From the NCBI GenBank assembly GCA_016936575.1, contig JAFGXQ010000097.1, positions 1-44,431 of the forward strand: 44,431 nt of DNA. Direction: 5' to 3'. Numbering within the stretch: position 1 is the stretch's first letter; each line of letters opens with the position of its first letter. The position numbers and the translations under genes were made by a program. Below, piece by piece: positions 42,101-44,431 of the stretch. This DNA is from Deltaproteobacteria bacterium (lineage in GTDB: Bacteria > Myxococcota_A > Polyangia > JAAYKL01). The notes beneath the pieces are model-generated. The model ran no database searches and was not told the origin of the DNA. It was given only the letters and a program-made list of their open reading frames with translations.

Positions 42101-42803
42101 TAGTTTTAAGCGGAATTCGGAAGCGGTTGATATCGGCGCCGTAGGAATACGTATTTTCATCTGTGTACAACGGTTCGCCGTTCCAGAACAACTTGCTTTG
42201 ACCGGACGCTCCGAAAAACAGAATCTGTTCGCTTTCGTTATTGGAGCGGATTTCGGTCTGAGCGTAAACACAGATTTGCCGGCTGGGGCTGAATACGTGC
42301 TGCAGAATGTTTTCACCGAGGCGGCGACTGAGCCAACTCGATGGAAACGCGCATTCCTGTTGTGACGGGTGCTCGGTACAACTGGGAAAATCATCTGTCG
42401 TCACGCGGTCTCGTTCAATCCGGAACGCGGTTTGCAACCCTGAATTGGCCCTGTTCGGATACGGTCCGGTGATTTGCCAGTCGGTGATGAACCCCAGTTG
42501 TCGGATTTGTTCTGCGGCCTCTGTCGGATGTCCCGTATTCAGCAGTATCTTGGCCAGTAGATATTGCGCGCGAACCTTGGCGGTGTTCGGCAGTTTGTGT
42601 AGGCTCAGCGCCTCTTCCAACTGTTCTCGCGTGGCGTCTGCACCCAGGGTGGGGTACTGCGCATAAATCTGCAGAATCTGTAAATCCGCCAGGGGAGAAT
42701 CCGGTTGACGCTGCAATCTTGATAATGGAGAAACATTCGCCAGTGCATTAGTCGAATAAAAAATGAAAACGAGGATGTACGCTATCGCCGATGCCTTTGA
42801 CAT
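39195..42803 (-). CDS. Giant DUF3857/transglutaminase protein, triad intact
   Basis: A 1202-residue exported protein (signal peptide to about A-L-A-N, residue 23) with the same order as its neighbour: TPR-like helices, a jelly-roll-like insert (F-W-N-G-E-P), a DUF3857 domain and a transglutaminase-core domain. Here the catalytic triad is present: Cys899 in G-F-G-D-C-K-D, His942 in F-N-H-A-I-A-Y and Asp955 in W-L-D-G-T. Such domains act as cysteine proteases or cross-linking enzymes in the envelope; the substrate is unknown. A perfect TATAAT lies so close to the ATG that the transcript may be leaderless. It is the first gene of the two-gene operon. Confidence 0.87.
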   Translation of the reverse strand: MSKASAIAYILVFIFYSTNALANVSPLSRLQRQPDSPLADLQILQIYAQYPTLGADATREQLEEALSLHKLPNTAKVRAQYLLAKILLNTGHPTEAAEQIRQLGFITDWQITGPYPNRANSGLQTAFRIERDRVTTDDFPSCTEHPSQQECAFPSSWLSRRLGENILQHVFSPSRQICVYAQTEIRSNNESEQILFFGASGQSKLFWNGEPLYTDENTYSYGADINRFRIPLKTKNGENTLTVKNCTGLDGEISFFARLETTDGTPLHEFSKPAHFRIPLLNNDEPHTPRKTVLTLLEKSAATALRRNASDTQKTDYAAYALLTDAIGKNHVPRDVARSACFHAKNWEACSTYAKIIDAPNEQRAAYEAVLAQHPVHPQAEVALLALDMNQMGDTDVARRLSSLSEKYPSNPTAQCALLQYLSNALPRAALAHQQTLHNRFSIPLASTCVAESLIKRPAHKYAAEYIDAAKNAEYENLDWHLRALALHPKVSSQAPMSEMSGFFAVGAPTIDQLLEAVQWIKNSPSSKAPRRFFIDVLRHAPRVWQYHKEAGLFYLEQNEQSNGFRQLHYALELAPQNTALREMLSYIDPQPPFYQPYVVDSETFTKLSSQCDTQDDACQLVQNTVVQVYPNGLTSKFTQVVVKINSRSGARQWQQYSEQFSSSQHLDLVAARLYRKNGVIEEATGRATFPVSEPWYRLYYDVEAEVVELPKPNTGDIVEFQFRVDDISDANWYDGYFGTILPLQQHIPIKQWDAVIIHPVEMRLYMDIPSRIAHRTETSPRGETVDIYHASKLPRIPDEPLVSGATSLVDQLHLSTYSEWFQMRDWFRELVQAQLAANDEIKQAVIEITRDQKTEREKISAVYHWVTDHIRYVGLEFGIHGYQPYAVNEIFSRGFGDCKDTASLIVAMLKTIQVDAHIALVRTRSAGPIQTRVPSLSVFNHAIAYVPKYNLWLDGTAKRHGTTEFPFEDQGVASLIIDRSDSGLVETPYRTIDDSSYAEQQYFKIDDHGNADVSIKITATGVFAPWFRTQFDVADSQRVLEKELSLHFTGIHIDDSSFVNFDQYEQTPMITYSAHIPHFGTSATNRIRFPALTPINLRQKFGSVNKRSHDLQLGPLKNTHIRAEFEIPPTYRIISFPKDIHLQSSFGELAISVKVSERKIIVERKFHFNQVMVPANTYRQFVRFCIEVDKAMQQNITVEKE

Positions 42804-42811
42804 AACGTTCG

Positions 42812-42840
42812 ATTATAGTTGCCACCCTGTAAAATAGAAA
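42812..42840 (-). promoter_or_regulatory. Predicted leaderless promoter of the DUF3857 operon
   Basis: A perfect minus-strand TATAAT at 42812-42817 ends nine bases before the ATG at 42803, leaving room for a leader of only two or three bases. The -35 (TTTCTA, 42835-42840) is weak. No ribosome site is visible. Confidence 0.5.
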
Positions 42841-42852
42841 GGAGAATCGATG

Positions 42853-43989
42853 TCAGGAAAGCGCGTTTTTCAGGTCGTCCAGAAGGTCGTCAGTGTCTTC
42901 AATGCCAATAGACAAGCGTACGTTGTTCTTTTTAATTCCCGCCTCTTTTCGCGCTTCTTCGGTCATGGATGCATGACTCATGAAATAAGGCGCCTCGATC
43001 AGTGATTCGACTCCGCCCAACGATTCGGCCAATGCGAAATAGCGCAATTTAGAGAAAAAGGTATCCAGGTTTATTCCATTGGGTTTGAAGTCAAAACTGA
43101 CCATTCCGCCGAAGCCACTCATTTGCTGTTTGGCCAATTCGTGTTGCGGATGCGTCTTCAACCCGGGGTAGTATGTTGTTTCCACTTTGTCGCATTGCGC
43201 CAGAAACTGAGCGATGGCCATAGCATTCCGGGTATGCTGTTCCATTCGAATACCCAGCGTTTTCACGCCACGAAGAACCAGCCATGCGTCGAAGGGCGCT
43301 TCGCTGATGCCCAACGCGTTCACGTTGAACTGTATCTGTTGCGCCAGCGCGTCGGTCGCTGAAACTATCGCGCCGCCGATCACGTCGCTATGACCGTTGA
43401 TGTACTTGGTTGTGGAATGGACTACCAAATCAGCTCCCAATGCGAGTGGCTTCTGGAAATAAGGCGTCATGAAAGTATTGTCCACTGCGCTGAGGGCACC
43501 GTGTTTTCGCGCAATTCGGGCAACCGCCTGAATATCAACAATATTCAACAGGGGGTTGGACGGCGTTTCTATCCAAACCATTTTGGTATTGTCACGCAAT
43601 GCGTCCTCGACATGCTGCGGGGAGCGCATATCAATGAACGAAAATTGAATTCCCATTTTTGAAAACAACGTGTGCATCAACCTGAACGTGCCGCCGTAAA
43701 TGTCGTTTCCGGCGATCACATGGTCCCCTGTTTTCAACAGGTGAAGTACACCGGTAACGGCGCTCATTCCGGTTGCTGTGCATCGCGCATCAACCCCCCC
43801 CTCCAGCTCGGCGATATTTTCTTCAGCGGCTCGACGGGTCGGGTTACCGGAACGCGTGTAATCGTATCCGGTTGTGGTGGACATATTTTTGAAGGCGAAA
43901 TTAGATGATGTGTAGAGAGGCGTTGTTACCGAATTATACTGGGTGTCTTTCGCAACGCCGGTGTGAACTGCTTTTGTATTGAACCCCAT
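42853..43989 (-). CDS. metB: Cystathionine gamma-synthase (trans-sulfuration family)
   Basis: A 378-residue PLP enzyme of the Cys/Met-metabolism family. The PLP lysine is Lys195 in H-S-T-T-K-Y-I-N-G-H-S-D-V-I-G-G; the Y-D-Y-T-R-S-G-N-P-T-R motif and W-I-E-T-P-S-N-P-L-L are present. It most likely joins a homoserine ester to cysteine in methionine synthesis, but close relatives act as cystathionine beta- or gamma-lyase, so the exact reaction is not settled by sequence. The ATG at 43989 has AAGGA seven bases upstream. Confidence 0.85.
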   Translation of the reverse strand: MGFNTKAVHTGVAKDTQYNSVTTPLYTSSNFAFKNMSTTTGYDYTRSGNPTRRAAEENIAELEGGVDARCTATGMSAVTGVLHLLKTGDHVIAGNDIYGGTFRLMHTLFSKMGIQFSFIDMRSPQHVEDALRDNTKMVWIETPSNPLLNIVDIQAVARIARKHGALSAVDNTFMTPYFQKPLALGADLVVHSTTKYINGHSDVIGGAIVSATDALAQQIQFNVNALGISEAPFDAWLVLRGVKTLGIRMEQHTRNAMAIAQFLAQCDKVETTYYPGLKTHPQHELAKQQMSGFGGMVSFDFKPNGINLDTFFSKLRYFALAESLGGVESLIEAPYFMSHASMTEEARKEAGIKKNNVRLSIGIEDTDDLLDDLKNALS

Positions 43990-44047
43990 AATCAAATCCT
44001 TATGTACCTTGGGTTGTTATTGTGGTAAATACATACCAGTTTTGTTC

Positions 44048-44075
44048 TGTATACTGTTTTCAGTATTTGACGCAA
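44048..44075 (-). promoter_or_regulatory. Possible metB promoter with palindromic operator
   Basis: A perfect palindrome ATACTG-N4-CAGTAT spans 44051-44066. On the minus strand it lies between a weak TTGCGT (44070-44075) and TATACA (44048-44053), where a repressor would block the polymerase. The promoter call is weak; the palindrome is certain. No SAM riboswitch is seen in the 127-base gap. Confidence 0.4.
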
Positions 44076-44116
44076 TACAATTTTGGAGGAGAACAGGAGA
44101 GAAGAAGGGAGCTTGA

Positions 44117-44431
44117 TTATTTTTTATTAATCTTAATCACTAATTCTTTTACCTGTCCGCACTTCAAGGTGACCGTTCCCTCTTTCACGCTTTTAATCTT
44201 TTTGGTTTTGCATTCACCAATCAGATCGTGGTTGGAAAGGTCTTTGTCCCAAACCATGAAGTGAATCACATCGTTATTCTCCAAACGAACAGTACCTTCC
44301 TCGCCCCATTCGGGCTCAAGGTCACCATCAACCGCATCGGTTTTCATGAACGGCTTTTTCGATTTGTACCCGTTTACATACGCTTCAACAAATACATCGG
44401 GGTTGTCGTCGCCGGCTTCTTCATCTTCAGA
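44117..44431 (-). CDS. C2-domain protein, 5' part outside the window
   Basis: An open frame runs from the right edge to the stop at 44117 (104 codons visible, plus stop) without an obligatory start. The sequence reads as the C-terminal part of a C2 domain: N-P-D-V-F-V-E-A-Y-V-N-G, then K-T-D-A-V near D-L-E-P-E-W-G-E-E, then F-M-V-W-D-K-D-L-S-N-H-D-L-I-G-E-C. The Asp residues in D-K-D and H-D are where C2 domains bind calcium. An acidic stretch (E-D-E-E-A-G-D-D) precedes it. The remainder, including any signal peptide, lies beyond the window. The internal ATG at 44347 is not the true start. Confidence 0.75.
   Translation of the reverse strand, partial: SEDEEAGDDNPDVFVEAYVNGYKSKKPFMKTDAVDGDLEPEWGEEGTVRLENNDVIHFMVWDKDLSNHDLIGECKTKKIKSVKEGTVTLKCGQVKELVIKINKK

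Noticed and set aside
43990..44116. SAM riboswitch or MetJ-type operator upstream of metB
   Set aside because: No multi-helix SAM aptamer pattern and no AGACGTCT-like sites could be found.

Overview
The window looks like a chromosomal segment of a Gram-negative, probably uncultured bacterium related to the Myxococcota / former Deltaproteobacteria. The basis is indirect: many lipoproteins with clear lipoboxes, a lipoprotein pectate lyase with a long Asp/Ser/Thr linker, a sigma-54 activator, RlpA, and DUF3857/transglutaminase, DUF4846 and DUF3943 proteins. Coding density is high (longest gap about 240 bp). I saw no rRNA, tRNA, CRISPR array, IS element or phage gene, so the lineage is an inference from gene content.

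Layout, left to right. (1) 97-7952: a TPR lipoprotein (minus), then plus-strand genes for an M15/DUF882 peptidase-like protein, a TlpA-type thioredoxin, leucyl-tRNA synthetase, methionine aminopeptidase and a TMTC-like O-mannosyltransferase. (2) 7980-11159: a polyprenyl-phosphate-mannose synthase and a GT4 glycosyltransferase (minus) divergent from a B12-type radical SAM protein; with the convergent TMTC gene this looks like a mannosylation/glycan locus. (3) 11134-13650: a minus-strand chain of three overlapping genes (nucleosidase, spore-photoproduct-lyase-like radical SAM protein, SDR). (4) 13772-20638: a DUF4846 protein, then a tightly packed signalling operon: a small helical protein, a sigma-54 activator with an unusual receiver, a TPR-sensor histidine kinase, a second unusual receiver and a DUF3943 envelope protein. 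(5) 20664-25945: small envelope proteins, NAD synthetase, and a lipoprotein pair (alpha/beta hydrolase, HEAT repeats). (6) 26076-30156: IlvE, the pectate lyase, a Phd/VapC toxin-antitoxin pair and RlpA. (7) 30197-35381, all minus: HisG, HisI, a lipoprotein FKBP, a sulfatase-superfamily membrane enzyme and LexA. (8) 35503-44431, all minus: two giant DUF3857/transglutaminase-type proteins, a MetB-like enzyme, and a C2-domain protein cut by the window edge.

The strongest unusual points are: a LexA homologue in which both self-cleavage residues are replaced (Ser to Ala, Lys to Arg, exactly 37 residues apart as in E. coli) while the Ala-Gly cleavage bond is kept; the signalling operon at 14601-20638 with two related but degenerate receivers carrying insertions after the phospho-acceptor Asp, fed by an apparently exported TPR sensor kinase; a tandem pair of large DUF3857 proteins, one with an intact transglutaminase triad and one without; an SPL-like radical SAM protein lacking the hydrogen-donor Cys and overlapping a nucleosidase gene; two apparently leaderless promoters; and two 15-bp tandem duplications in promoter regions, one of which supplies the -35 box of ilvE.
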